From Balneolales bacterium (GTDB lineage Bacteria; Bacteroidota; Rhodothermia; Balneolales; Balneolaceae): a DNA stretch of 13,136 bases. Position 1 is the stretch's first letter. Every line of letters begins with the position of its first letter. The stretch spans positions 1 through 13,136 of the forward strand of contig JAKSCW010000119.1 in the NCBI GenBank assembly GCA_022360375.1, read 5' to 3'. The notes below the pieces were generated by a model that was given only the letters and a program-made list of their open reading frames with translations, ran no database searches and was not told the DNA's origin. This document shows, in pieces, positions 1 through 7,000 of the stretch. A program made the position numbers and the translations under genes.

Positions 1-426
1 TCCCCCGGGCTTTACCACGCGGCTCATTTCTTTCAGAGCCTGAACCGGGTCATCTACATTTCGGATACCAAAGGAAATACTGGCAATATCAAAGCGGTTG
101 CCCTCATAAGGTAAATCCATGGTATCCGCTACTTCAAAATCGATGGTCAATCCCAGCTTCTTCGCTTTAGCCGGAGCAGGTTCGATCATAGGAGCACAAA
201 AATCGGTTCCCAAAACATACCCATCGTCTCCTACTGCTTTCTTAAATTCAATGGCTAAATCACCAGTACCAGTTGCACAATCAAGCACATGGTGACCAGG
301 TTTGGCCCCGCTTTCTCTTACGGTTCGGTCTCTCCATGCATGATGCACACCAAATGACAATACGGTATTTACCCGGTCATAGTCTTCTGCGATATCTGCA
401 AACATGGAGCGTACTTTTTCACTCAT
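1..426 (-). CDS. ubiE: Demethylmenaquinone methyltransferase UbiE/MenG, 3' end missing at window edge
   Basis: This gene encodes a SAM-dependent C-methyltransferase that carries out the last ring methylation in menaquinone (or ubiquinone) synthesis, in the cytoplasm or at the membrane. The 142 visible codons start at the ATG at 424-426 and run off the left edge without a stop. The N-terminus (FADIAEDYDRVNTVLSFGVH, residues 9-28, then HAWR) is the typical UbiE signature. The SAM-binding motif I (VLDCATGTGDLA) is at residues 47-58, and the RVVKPGG end of the second signature lies at the edge. Full-length members are about 230-240 residues, so roughly 60% is present. It follows the histidine phosphatase gene by 83 bp on the same strand and may be the last gene of that operon or have its own promoter. 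A TAGGA about 10 bases upstream could serve as ribosome binding site. Identification is secure. MenG rather than UbiE function is inferred from the likely taxonomy. Confidence 0.95.
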   Translation of the reverse strand, partial: MSEKVRSMFADIAEDYDRVNTVLSFGVHHAWRDRTVRESGAKPGHHVLDCATGTGDLAIEFKKAVGDDGYVLGTDFCAPMIEPAPAKAKKLGLTIDFEVADTMDLPYEGNRFDIASISFGIRNVDDPVQALKEMSRVVKPGG

Positions 427-455
427 AGCCTTCTTTTCCTATTAATTTACTTACA

Positions 456-479
456 AACCTTTAGGAGCTGTAAAAGGTT
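456..479 (-). other. Hairpin in the leader of ubiE/menG
   Basis: A perfect 7-bp inverted repeat (AACCTTT / AAAGGTT) with a 10-nt loop lies in the 83-bp gap between the histidine phosphatase stop and the ubiE start. On the minus-strand RNA it is not followed by a U-run, so it does not look like an intrinsic terminator. The loop contains CUCCU, a sequence that resembles anti-Shine-Dalgarno. Whether it has any function is unknown. Confidence 0.35.
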
Positions 480-509
480 CGGAATATACGCTTTTTTTGG
501 GCTTTGAAC

Positions 510-1133
510 TTACGCTGAAAGGAGTCCTTCCAGGTGATTGATCATGTTTAGTTCTTTTGCAATGAATTGCTCACCATCCCACGTGATATGATTGATAGAA
601 CCATTTCGATGTTTGATTTCCTGCATGTTTTTTAGTCCCATTCCCAGCAAACCAGCGAGTAAAATCCGGATCAAACGACCGTGCACAAAAATAGCGATAT
701 ACTGTTCCTGTACCTCCTGGACAATATCCTTCACTTTACCCCCGGCTCGCTCAAATACTTCCTGGGGCGATTCACCACCAGGAACCCGAACATCTACATT
801 TCCAGCGAGCCATCGAGCCTGTATTTCGCGAATTTGGCTTATCACATCTTCAAAATACAGCCCTTCCCAGTCTCCAAACCCCATTTCATCTAATTCAGAG
901 TACGATGTATGGCCTAAATTCTTCTGGGTAAGTAGGGGTTCAGCCGTTTCATAAGTACGCTTCAGGCTACTGGTAACTACTTTTTGAATAGGAATTTCTT
1001 TCAAAGCATCGGCAACGGCCAGGGCTTGTTCTCTTCCCATTTCATTAATAGACGCATCAATGGCACGTCCCTGCAATTTGTGTATTTTATTATTGTCTGT
1101 TTCGCCATGGCGAATGATGAATAGGTGTTTCAT
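510..1133 (-). CDS. Histidine phosphatase family protein (phosphoglycerate mutase-like / CobC-like)
   Basis: This is a 207-residue member of the branch-1 histidine phosphatase superfamily, which uses a phospho-histidine intermediate. The RHG motif is at residues 8-10 (FIIRHGE). Arg59 sits in SSLKRTYETA and Glu83 in LDEMGFGDWEG, and the second catalytic histidine is His151 in FVHGRLIR. All expected catalytic residues are therefore present, and the length is normal. The substrate cannot be told from sequence: alpha-ribazole phosphatase, sugar-phosphate phosphatase and general phosphatases look alike, and no cobalamin genes are nearby. The ATG overlaps the TGA of the upstream lipoprotein gene (ATGA), which suggests translational coupling. 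A decayed copy of this gene's 5' end lies at 1731-1788. Confidence 0.9.
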   Translation of the reverse strand: MKHLFIIRHGETDNNKIHKLQGRAIDASINEMGREQALAVADALKEIPIQKVVTSSLKRTYETAEPLLTQKNLGHTSYSELDEMGFGDWEGLYFEDVISQIREIQARWLAGNVDVRVPGGESPQEVFERAGGKVKDIVQEVQEQYIAIFVHGRLIRILLAGLLGMGLKNMQEIKHRNGSINHITWDGEQFIAKELNMINHLEGLLSA

Positions 1134-1717
1134 AGTAAGAGAGAGATATCGAAATAGTCGAAATATAAATTTTGGTACAGCTTTCTGATGGCTACTTCAA
1201 ATGTCGAAACCTGATAATCGGGATTTCTTACCTCTGCCCTACTCAGCCATTTGAAATGTTCTTCTTTGAAATTTATCTCAGCCATATTGGCAATAACTGC
1301 ATATTTTAAATCATCAATTTTTCTTCCATATTCAATAATTTCAACATGCATTACTACTTTGTAGATTGGCCCGGGCTTAGGCAGATTTAACGTAAAGTAA
1401 GATCGTTTTACTTGTACTTCACGTATCCTGAAAATGATATCAGCCTCCTCATAACCCGAATACGTCATTCCATCGACGTAACTGGGGTACCCATTCAAAA
1501 CTTGTTGCAAAATCAAATCACCACTATTGAATATAGAGTCCTTAGCATTCAAAATTTTTATTGCATCATCACCAAAAGCAGACGTTTTTGTACTAAGCTT
1601 AATCTCCGATTTTTCAATGCTTACCGACTTCGGAGTAACAGATACAGGAGATACTTTTTCTGTTGAAGAGCAATTTGCAATAACCAAAACAAGAAAAAAC
1701 AGGTATAAACTTCTCAT
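1130..1717 (-). CDS. Putative lipoprotein B, paralogue of the upstream gene
   Basis: The gene encodes a 195-residue protein of no family I recognise. The ATG at 1715-1717 is chosen because it is preceded by GGGAGAGA and begins a clean signal sequence (MRSLYLFFLVLVIANC). An in-frame TTG at 1766-1768 would add 17 charged residues that lie inside a pseudogene remnant. The IANC at residues 13-16 resembles a lipobox with Asn at -1, so lipidation at Cys16 is likely but not canonical. The C-terminal 110 residues match the neighbouring gene at 1785-2360. Shared blocks are FTLN(L/I)PxPGP(I/V)YK, an NMA and a WL further on, and a closing RKLYQ/TRLYQ...LYF..FDI. It overlaps the histidine phosphatase by ATGA. 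An envelope location is inferred and the function is unknown. Confidence 0.8.
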   Translation of the reverse strand: MRSLYLFFLVLVIANCSSTEKVSPVSVTPKSVSIEKSEIKLSTKTSAFGDDAIKILNAKDSIFNSGDLILQQVLNGYPSYVDGMTYSGYEEADIIFRIREVQVKRSYFTLNLPKPGPIYKVVMHVEIIEYGRKIDDLKYAVIANMAEINFKEEHFKWLSRAEVRNPDYQVSTFEVAIRKLYQNLYFDYFDISLLL

Positions 1718-1730
1718 TCTCTCCCGGATT

Positions 1731-1788
1731 TTCCGCAATTTCCGATATTGTTGATTTCGCTTTGGCAAATGATGAACAGGTGTTTCAG
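1731..1788 (-). pseudogene. Degenerate 5' remnant of a histidine phosphatase gene
   Basis: Read on the minus strand from 1788, this stretch matches the first codons of the phosphatase gene at 1133. By hand alignment 28 of the first 33 bases agree, and about 35 of 43 before a small gap; an AAATTGC also matches beyond the gap. Conceptual translation gives LKHLFIICQSE against MKHLFIIRHGE. The start codon has become CTG and the catalytic Arg and His are lost. The TGA of the upstream lipoprotein gene overlaps it exactly as in the intact pair (NTGAAACACCT in both). It is the scar of a tandem duplication of the lipoprotein-phosphatase junction. Confidence 0.85.
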
Positions 1789-2360
1789 AATCGATGAAGA
1801 TTTATATCAAAGTGACTAAAGTATAGCTTTTGATATAATCGTGTAAGTCCAATCTCAAAAGTTAACAATTGGTTATTAATGTCGTTTTTTTCTTCTGCTG
1901 TTAACCAATTGAAAATCTTATCCTCATTAACAATACTGGCCATATTAACCCGGGCCTTTATTGCTTTGGATTCCACAAATTCACCATTTTCGAAGATATC
2001 GACCTCCATATTAAGCTTGTAAACAGGCCCCGGATCCGGAATGTTGAGCGTAAATGCATTCTTCACTTCCAAACTTTTCACACGAAAGCTTATCCCCGAA
2101 TTTGAATCTTCAGATTCCTTGAGGCCTGTCGTCTGGCTCGGGTAATTGTCAATAACCACGTTTAAGAAATAATCTCCCTTTTCGTCCACAAAATTTCCCT
2201 CTACTACTGTTTCCACTGCATTAGTAGAGAACCAATTTGAATAGCTCCGGACAGCAACATTTTCTGCATAGTGATTCACCGATCCCTCGAACCCGCTGAA
2301 CGGCGATGTGGCAGAACATCCCAGAGAAACAAACAACAAAACAGGTATGATCTTTCTCAT
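1785..2360 (-). CDS. Putative lipoprotein A, paralogue of the downstream gene
   Basis: The gene encodes a 191-residue protein of unrecognised family. The start ATG at 2358-2360 overlaps the TGA of the membrane-protein gene (ATGA). The N-terminus MRKIIPVLLFVSLGC is a short lipoprotein-like signal ending in SLGC, which would place Cys15 as the lipidated residue. Ser at -3 is not ideal, so secretion is more certain than lipidation. The mature part has no transmembrane segment. Its second half aligns with lipoprotein B along its length, including LNIPDPGPVYK, NMA, NWL, LTFE and RLYQKLYF. This shows divergence after a tandem duplication. The pair lies between an integral membrane protein and a phosphatase, so a role at the cell envelope is a reasonable inference, but nothing more specific can be said. 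Confidence 0.8.
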   Translation of the reverse strand: MRKIIPVLLFVSLGCSATSPFSGFEGSVNHYAENVAVRSYSNWFSTNAVETVVEGNFVDEKGDYFLNVVIDNYPSQTTGLKESEDSNSGISFRVKSLEVKNAFTLNIPDPGPVYKLNMEVDIFENGEFVESKAIKARVNMASIVNEDKIFNWLTAEEKNDINNQLLTFEIGLTRLYQKLYFSHFDINLHRF

Positions 2361-3031
2361 TTCTTTTTTCTTGTTTTATGATAATTCGCAATGTTGATTA
2401 ACTCATCCTGCATTTCGTCAATATTCTTCGTCAAAATCCCAAATTTCATCCCGTAACGAATCAGCAGCATATTCAGTACCCGGTCATGATGCTCAACTAT
2501 GTTTCCGTTTCTTTTACTTTGAATGAATTTTATTAATAATCGCAGTAGCCCCACCTTGAATAAAAAGAAGAGTATGATTCCGGGGCCTAATGCGTCCATC
2601 CCGATTGACAGCCCCAACGATCTTATAGACGTATTTACAGCAATTCCAATTAATAAAACTGCAGAAAGCGCGTATACAAAGCCGTCTTTTGTCAGAAAGC
2701 CTATTACCGTAGAAATGGACGGATACGAAAACGCACTTACATTGAAGTACCACAAGAAATAAAAACCCAATGACACTAGTGTGGCAACCCAGGGAGCAAT
2801 ACCAGCATAAGCAAGCGCAAAGTAAATAAATAGTGAAAGGCCATCTGCGCTTTTGCTCCAGGAATCTGCCTGTTTTATTATTCGTTCAAGAGGGTAGCGT
2901 TTTAAAAGGCCCGGAACATATGTGTCAATCTGCTTAGAAGTAATGTGATACCAATTCCCTTCTGAAGTGGTAATACCATCAGGCAATTCCAACATTTGCC
3001 ATTCTGAGCTTCTTATTCTTCCTGAATTCAT
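2357..3031 (-). CDS. Unrecognised integral membrane protein
   Basis: This 224-residue protein has a hydrophilic N-terminus of about 64 residues. About four hydrophobic segments follow, near residues 65-82, 84-101, 116-133 and 148-170. The C-terminal part is basic and soluble and ends in RKKK. I recognise no domain. The ATG at 3029-3031 is used. It lies 31 bp downstream of the comF-like gene on the same strand, and its TGA overlaps the start of lipoprotein A. It is therefore probably made together with the two lipoproteins, and co-function in the envelope is an inference from that coupling. No clear Shine-Dalgarno is visible. Confidence 0.8.
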   Translation of the reverse strand: MNSGRIRSSEWQMLELPDGITTSEGNWYHITSKQIDTYVPGLLKRYPLERIIKQADSWSKSADGLSLFIYFALAYAGIAPWVATLVSLGFYFLWYFNVSAFSYPSISTVIGFLTKDGFVYALSAVLLIGIAVNTSIRSLGLSIGMDALGPGIILFFLFKVGLLRLLIKFIQSKRNGNIVEHHDRVLNMLLIRYGMKFGILTKNIDEMQDELINIANYHKTRKKK

Positions 3032-3062
3032 ACACCAAATATACCCTAAATAAAATTTTCAA

Positions 3063-3764
3063 TCATGCCTGGGCAATAGTAACAATGAAAATTTTTTCTG
3101 CTCCGGCAGAGTGTAATTTGGAGGAAAGTTCAAAACTGGTTGCGCCGGTTGTAAATACATCATCCACAACCAGGCAAAACTTCCCCTGAATTTTCCCAGG
3201 CTCAAGTACGTTAAATGCACCATACACGTTATCTCTCCTTTTCTCCAGGCTATAACCTGTTTGAGTCTTCGTATTTTTTATTCTTGTAACAGCCCCTCTG
3301 TCTATTGCGGGAATTCTGAGTATTGATTCTATTCCTGCGCCAACAGATCGGGCCTGATTAAACCCCCTTTTCCTTTCTTTCCTGGGATGAAGGGGAACCG
3401 GTATTTGGATCCAGTTTCTTTCAAAATCAAAATGCGAATTCTTTTTCAGGCTTCTTCCCAGTGCTTTTCCTAAGTCTTCACCTACGCCTGTCAACCGTTG
3501 GTATTTTAATTTGTGCATCAAATCCTGAAGGAACCCTCCTTTATCAAACTTCCAAAGTGCATGCTGTGCGTGAACATATTCTGGTAGTAATGAATCTGAA
3601 CTCGCAATGCTTTGATTTGGATTGGCCTCCTCAAAATGGGTATTTAAACATTCAATACAAACATACTGGGCATTCCGGGGCAGCACATTCCCGCAAATAT
3701 CGCACACATGTGGAAACACAATCTGCATCAATCCCTCTTGTAAAGCTGTTATTGACCTAATCAT
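3063..3764 (-). CDS. comF: ComF family phosphoribosyltransferase-like protein
   Basis: This 233-residue ComF/GntX-type protein begins with a four-cysteine zinc-finger-like segment (Cys21, Cys24, Cys36, Cys39). It contains the family hallmark PVPLHPRKERKRGFNQA at residues 122-138 and ends with a type I phosphoribosyltransferase PRPP motif, VVDDVFTTGATS, at 199-210. Length and architecture are normal. ComF proteins are linked to DNA uptake and single-stranded DNA handling in competent bacteria, but their biochemistry is poorly defined, and no other competence gene is in the window. The ATG at 3762-3764 is the first start; a second Met at residue 13 would still keep the zinc finger. It is the first gene of the minus-strand group and is divergent from the RodZ-like gene. 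Confidence 0.92.
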   Translation of the reverse strand: MIRSITALQEGLMQIVFPHVCDICGNVLPRNAQYVCIECLNTHFEEANPNQSIASSDSLLPEYVHAQHALWKFDKGGFLQDLMHKLKYQRLTGVGEDLGKALGRSLKKNSHFDFERNWIQIPVPLHPRKERKRGFNQARSVGAGIESILRIPAIDRGAVTRIKNTKTQTGYSLEKRRDNVYGAFNVLEPGKIQGKFCLVVDDVFTTGATSFELSSKLHSAGAEKIFIVTIAQA

Positions 3765-3788
3765 CTCGATTTTTTATGCATACTTGCT

Positions 3789-3818
3789 TTTGCAGTCCAC
3801 TTTAATTACTTAGTTTCA
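3789..3818 (+). promoter_or_regulatory. Candidate promoter for the RodZ-like gene
   Basis: TTTG at 3789-3792 and TAGTTTCA at 3811-3818 are separated by 18 bases. This loosely resembles the Bacteroidota pattern (TTTG, about 19 bases, TAnnTTTG), with two mismatches in the second box. It lies in the 91-bp divergent space before the ATG at 3856. The same region holds TAATTTTG on the minus strand (3828 to 3821), a possible second box for comF, but without a partner at the right distance. Evidence is weak for both. Confidence 0.25.
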
Positions 3819-3855
3819 ACCAAAATTACAACGCTGAATATCACACACTTCCGTT

Positions 3856-4932
3856 ATGTCTCTTGGGAAAGATCTTGCTACCATCAGAAATGAATTGGGA
3901 TTCTCGTTAGAAGAGATTCAAAGTCAGATCAAAATTCCTACTCACACTCTCACCACCATCGAAAATGATACGATTTTTGATGATGAACAGAACAAAACGT
4001 ATACACGAAGTTTTATCCGGAGTTATGCTAAGGCTCTGAAGATTGAAGATGCTATTATTGTGCAAGCATTGGATTCGGTGGAAGCGAAATTGTATGCACC
4101 CGGAGACTTGCTTAAAGACCTGGACTTAACTACTCCCGCACCATTATTTAAACCAGACGTTTTAGAGCATGATACTGAAGAAGCTAAATCAAAAAAAACC
4201 GAAGATACTTCACAAACTCCTTCAGTTGTAGAATCTAAAGTTGAAGAACCACCTACGGTTGAAAATGTTAACTGGGCTGATTTAGGACGAAAATTTGAGA
4301 TAAAAGAGTCAGCGCCAAAAATATGGCTGGCTGTCATTATTGCTGTAATAATCATAACACTTGCTGTTCTTGGTGTTGTGTTCAGAAGTTCTATTTTTGG
4401 ATTATTTAGTTCCTCCGAAACCGTGCCCCCCCAGCCTGAGCAAGAAGTTGTTACTAATAATGCACCTCCGCTGCTTACCCCTGTACCGGAAGATACCAGT
4501 GATGCAGAGGATACACTTACACCCCAGGAACCAATTATCTCTTCCTCAGCTAATCCATATTTCACCCCAATGGCTGCTTTAGATGATACTATTACTTTAG
4601 CGGTTTATGCGGCTTTTGACAAATTAGAACCTGTTCGTGTTACCAGCGACATCAACTGGAGAACGAACCCTTTCTGGATGGAACAAGGTGAAGCATTTAA
4701 TTTTGATTTTACAGATACACTACTGGTTCGGGGACAATACTCGCGCATGCTTATCCTCTTTAATGGACATATTATTGAAAACCCAACCAGCCAATATTTT
4801 AACCTGGATTTCAATTCACTCATGTTTACCCGGGAAGCACTAAATTCAGCAACATTCCTTTCTACCCCCCCTGATGAATTTCCCTACGAAATTGGCTTAC
4901 CGGACAGCCTGGTTTACCGTATCGATTTTTAG
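3856..4932 (+). CDS. RodZ-like helix-turn-helix membrane protein
   Basis: This 358-residue protein has the RodZ layout. Residues about 3-70 form a Cro/C1-type (HTH_25) domain, with LGKDLATIRNELGFSLEEI and YTRSFIRSYAKAL as the recognisable ends. An acidic, Pro/Thr-rich linker follows. A single transmembrane segment lies at about 156-177 (IWLAVIIAVIIITLAVLGVV), then a second low-complexity linker, and a periplasmic domain at about 246-325 resembling DUF4115. In E. coli, RodZ ties the MreB cytoskeleton to cell-wall elongation through its cytoplasmic domain. Here the role is inferred from architecture only, and the family also includes anti-sigma-like or regulatory proteins. The ATG at 3856 has no strong Shine-Dalgarno. 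The stop lies 8 bp before ligA, so the two are likely co-transcribed. Confidence 0.85.
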   Translation: MSLGKDLATIRNELGFSLEEIQSQIKIPTHTLTTIENDTIFDDEQNKTYTRSFIRSYAKALKIEDAIIVQALDSVEAKLYAPGDLLKDLDLTTPAPLFKPDVLEHDTEEAKSKKTEDTSQTPSVVESKVEEPPTVENVNWADLGRKFEIKESAPKIWLAVIIAVIIITLAVLGVVFRSSIFGLFSSSETVPPQPEQEVVTNNAPPLLTPVPEDTSDAEDTLTPQEPIISSSANPYFTPMAALDDTITLAVYAAFDKLEPVRVTSDINWRTNPFWMEQGEAFNFDFTDTLLVRGQYSRMLILFNGHIIENPTSQYFNLDFNSLMFTREALNSATFLSTPPDEFPYEIGLPDSLVYRIDF

Positions 4933-4935
4933 GAG
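4931..4935 (+). promoter_or_regulatory. Shine-Dalgarno of ligA, overlapping the upstream stop codon
   Basis: AGGAG begins within the TAG stop (4930-4932) of the RodZ-like gene and lies 5 bases before the ligA ATG. It is one of the few clear Shine-Dalgarno sequences in the window. It fixes the ligA start and suggests re-initiation by ribosomes that terminate on the upstream gene. Confidence 0.75.
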
Positions 4936-4940
4936 AATTC

Positions 4941-6938
4941 ATGACCAAAGAGGAGGCCAAAGCCCGGGTTGAGGAACTTAAAGCGCTACTCAAAAAGGCG
5001 AACGAGGCTTATTACCAGGATGCAAAACCATTTATGAGCGATAAGGATTTTGATGAATCGCTGAAGGAACTGGAAGCCCTGGAACATGCCTATGGATTAG
5101 TTACAGAAGACTCTCCAACTCAAAGAGTAGGTGGCGAAGTTTCCTCAGAATTTGAAACCGTTGTTCATCCTGTTCCACTATTGAGTTTGGACAACACCTA
5201 TAACGAACAGGAACTAAAGGACTTTGATGGCCGGGTTCAACGAATTCTGGGGCATACTGATTATGATTACCTGGTTGAACTAAAGTTTGATGGTGCTTCA
5301 ATTCGTCTCAGATATGAAAACGGACAGCTCACCCTGGGTGCAACACGAGGAACAGGCCAGCAGGGTGACGACATCACCCGAAATCTGAAAACCGTTACCG
5401 ATATTCCGCTTTCTTTGAAAGGAACATTTCCGGCAGTGGTTGAAGTGCGGGGTGAAGCATATATGGAGCAGGAGGCATTTGCCCGGATGAATAACAGGCG
5501 CGAAGAGGAAGGATTAAGTGTATTCGCCAATCCACGAAACTCCACGGCTGGCTCCCTGAAGATGCAGGATCCCAAAGCAGTAGCTCAGCGCCCCATTCGA
5601 TTTTTCGCGTTCGACCTGCTTTTTGAACCAGAAAACGAGGAAATCACTCAATGGGACAAAGTACAGTTGCTCAAAGAATTCGGGCTTCCCGATAACGAAT
5701 ATCCACGTGTATGTTCCAGCATAGATGAAGTGCTCAATAGCATTCATGAGTTCGATCAGCTTCGCCACAGTCTTCCCTACGAAACAGATGGAGTGGTCAT
5801 TAAAGTAAATCAAACCAATCTCCGGGATCAACTTGGAAGCACTTCAAAATTCCCCCGTTGGGCCATTGCCTATAAATTCGAGGCCGAGCAAGCCCAGACT
5901 GTAATCAATGATATCAGCCTTCAGGTTGGCCGGTTGGGCACCATTACTCCTGTAGCTGAACTGGAACCTGTGCTGTTAGCTGGAACTACCGTCAAACGAG
6001 CTTCTCTTCACAATGAAGAAGAAATTCACAGAAAAGACATTCGAATCGGAGATACCGTTTTGGTTGAAAAGGCAGGTGAGATTATTCCCCAGGTGGTGGA
6101 AGTGATACATCCGGATCGAAAAAATCGTTCTGAGGTTTTTGTTTTCCCCACCAACTGCCCGGCCTGTAATACTAAATTGATCAAATACGAAGGCGAAGTG
6201 GCCTGGCGCTGTGTGAACCCGTTGTGCCCTCCCCAGGTCCGGATTAAAATTGAGCATTTTGCAGCCCGGGATGCGCTGGATATTGAAGGATTAGGAGAAT
6301 CTGTGGTCGATCAATTGGTTACAGAAGGCCTGATTAACAATTACGCCGATTTATACGATTTGAAGGTTGATCAGATCGTTCCATTAGAGCGCATGGCCGA
6401 AAAAAGTGCGCAAAACCTGGTTTCCGGAATAGAGAAAAGCAAAGAGCAGCCTTTCGAACGAGTATTATATGCCTTGGGCATTCGGTTTGTCGGGAAAACC
6501 GTAGCTAAAGATTTAGCTAAAGCCTTCAAGACACTGGAAGCATTGAAAACCGCTTCTGAGGAAGAGCTCCTGGCCGTGGATTCCATTGGCCCTCGCATTG
6601 CGGCTTCGGTGATTGAATTCTTCGGAAATCCCATAAACCAGGAGCTTGTCGATCGGTTACTAAATGCGGGACTCCAATTCGAAACAGAAGAAGTAGAACT
6701 GGCTTCTGCTGTATTGGAAGGCAAAACCGTTGTACTAACCGGTACACTCCCTACCCTTTCCCGAAAAGAAGCCTCTGAATTAATCGAAAAACATGGAGGT
6801 AAAACTTCTTCTTCGGTAAGTAAGAAAACGGATTATGTATTAGCAGGGGAATCGGCAGGAAGTAAACTCACCAAAGCTCAGAATCTGGAAATTGCCATTT
6901 GGAGCGAAGAAGAATTTCTTCAGTTCATTGGTGAATAA
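4941..6938 (+). CDS. ligA: NAD-dependent DNA ligase LigA
   Basis: LigA seals single-strand nicks between Okazaki fragments and in repair, using NAD+. The 665 residues cover the full family architecture. An N-terminal Ia domain binds NMN (YYQDAKPFMSDKDFD, residues 24-38). The adenylation domain has Lys115 in ELKFDG. NPRNSTAGSLK (198-207) and DGVVIKVN (283-290) follow. After the OB fold comes a zinc finger with Cys406, Cys409, Cys424 and Cys429. Helix-hairpin-helix repeats (about 440-580) include IRFVGKTVAKDLA, and a BRCT domain (about 591-663) starts at VLEGKTVVLTGTLP. All key residues are intact and the length is normal. The start is supported by the AGGAG. This is the essential replicative ligase in most bacteria. 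Confidence 0.98.
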   Translation: MTKEEAKARVEELKALLKKANEAYYQDAKPFMSDKDFDESLKELEALEHAYGLVTEDSPTQRVGGEVSSEFETVVHPVPLLSLDNTYNEQELKDFDGRVQRILGHTDYDYLVELKFDGASIRLRYENGQLTLGATRGTGQQGDDITRNLKTVTDIPLSLKGTFPAVVEVRGEAYMEQEAFARMNNRREEEGLSVFANPRNSTAGSLKMQDPKAVAQRPIRFFAFDLLFEPENEEITQWDKVQLLKEFGLPDNEYPRVCSSIDEVLNSIHEFDQLRHSLPYETDGVVIKVNQTNLRDQLGSTSKFPRWAIAYKFEAEQAQTVINDISLQVGRLGTITPVAELEPVLLAGTTVKRASLHNEEEIHRKDIRIGDTVLVEKAGEIIPQVVEVIHPDRKNRSEVFVFPTNCPACNTKLIKYEGEVAWRCVNPLCPPQVRIKIEHFAARDALDIEGLGESVVDQLVTEGLINNYADLYDLKVDQIVPLERMAEKSAQNLVSGIEKSKEQPFERVLYALGIRFVGKTVAKDLAKAFKTLEALKTASEEELLAVDSIGPRIAASVIEFFGNPINQELVDRLLNAGLQFETEEVELASAVLEGKTVVLTGTLPTLSRKEASELIEKHGGKTSSSVSKKTDYVLAGESAGSKLTKAQNLEIAIWSEEEFLQFIGE

Positions 6939-7000
6939 CTCCCCCATTCCTAATTCTTGATTGAAATAATTATCTTCCCAAAACGCTAATCATTTGCAGC

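Noticed and set aside
456..479. Intrinsic terminator after the histidine phosphatase gene
   Set aside because: The stem is AT-rich and lacks a U-run on the transcribed strand.
1718..1768. In-frame TTG start giving lipoprotein B 17 extra N-terminal residues
   Set aside because: The extension lies in the phosphatase remnant, is strongly basic and would bury the signal sequence; the ATG at 1717 has a GGGAG just upstream.
3031..3050. TATATTTG on the minus strand four bases before the membrane-protein start, a possible leaderless promoter
   Set aside because: The upstream TTG is only 16 bases away, and the 31-bp gap to comF fits simple operon read-through.
4023..4565. 180-residue open frame antisense to the RodZ-like gene
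   Set aside because: It is a low-complexity Ser/Thr/Val-rich shadow of the Pro/Glu-rich linkers of the real gene and has no recognisable domain.
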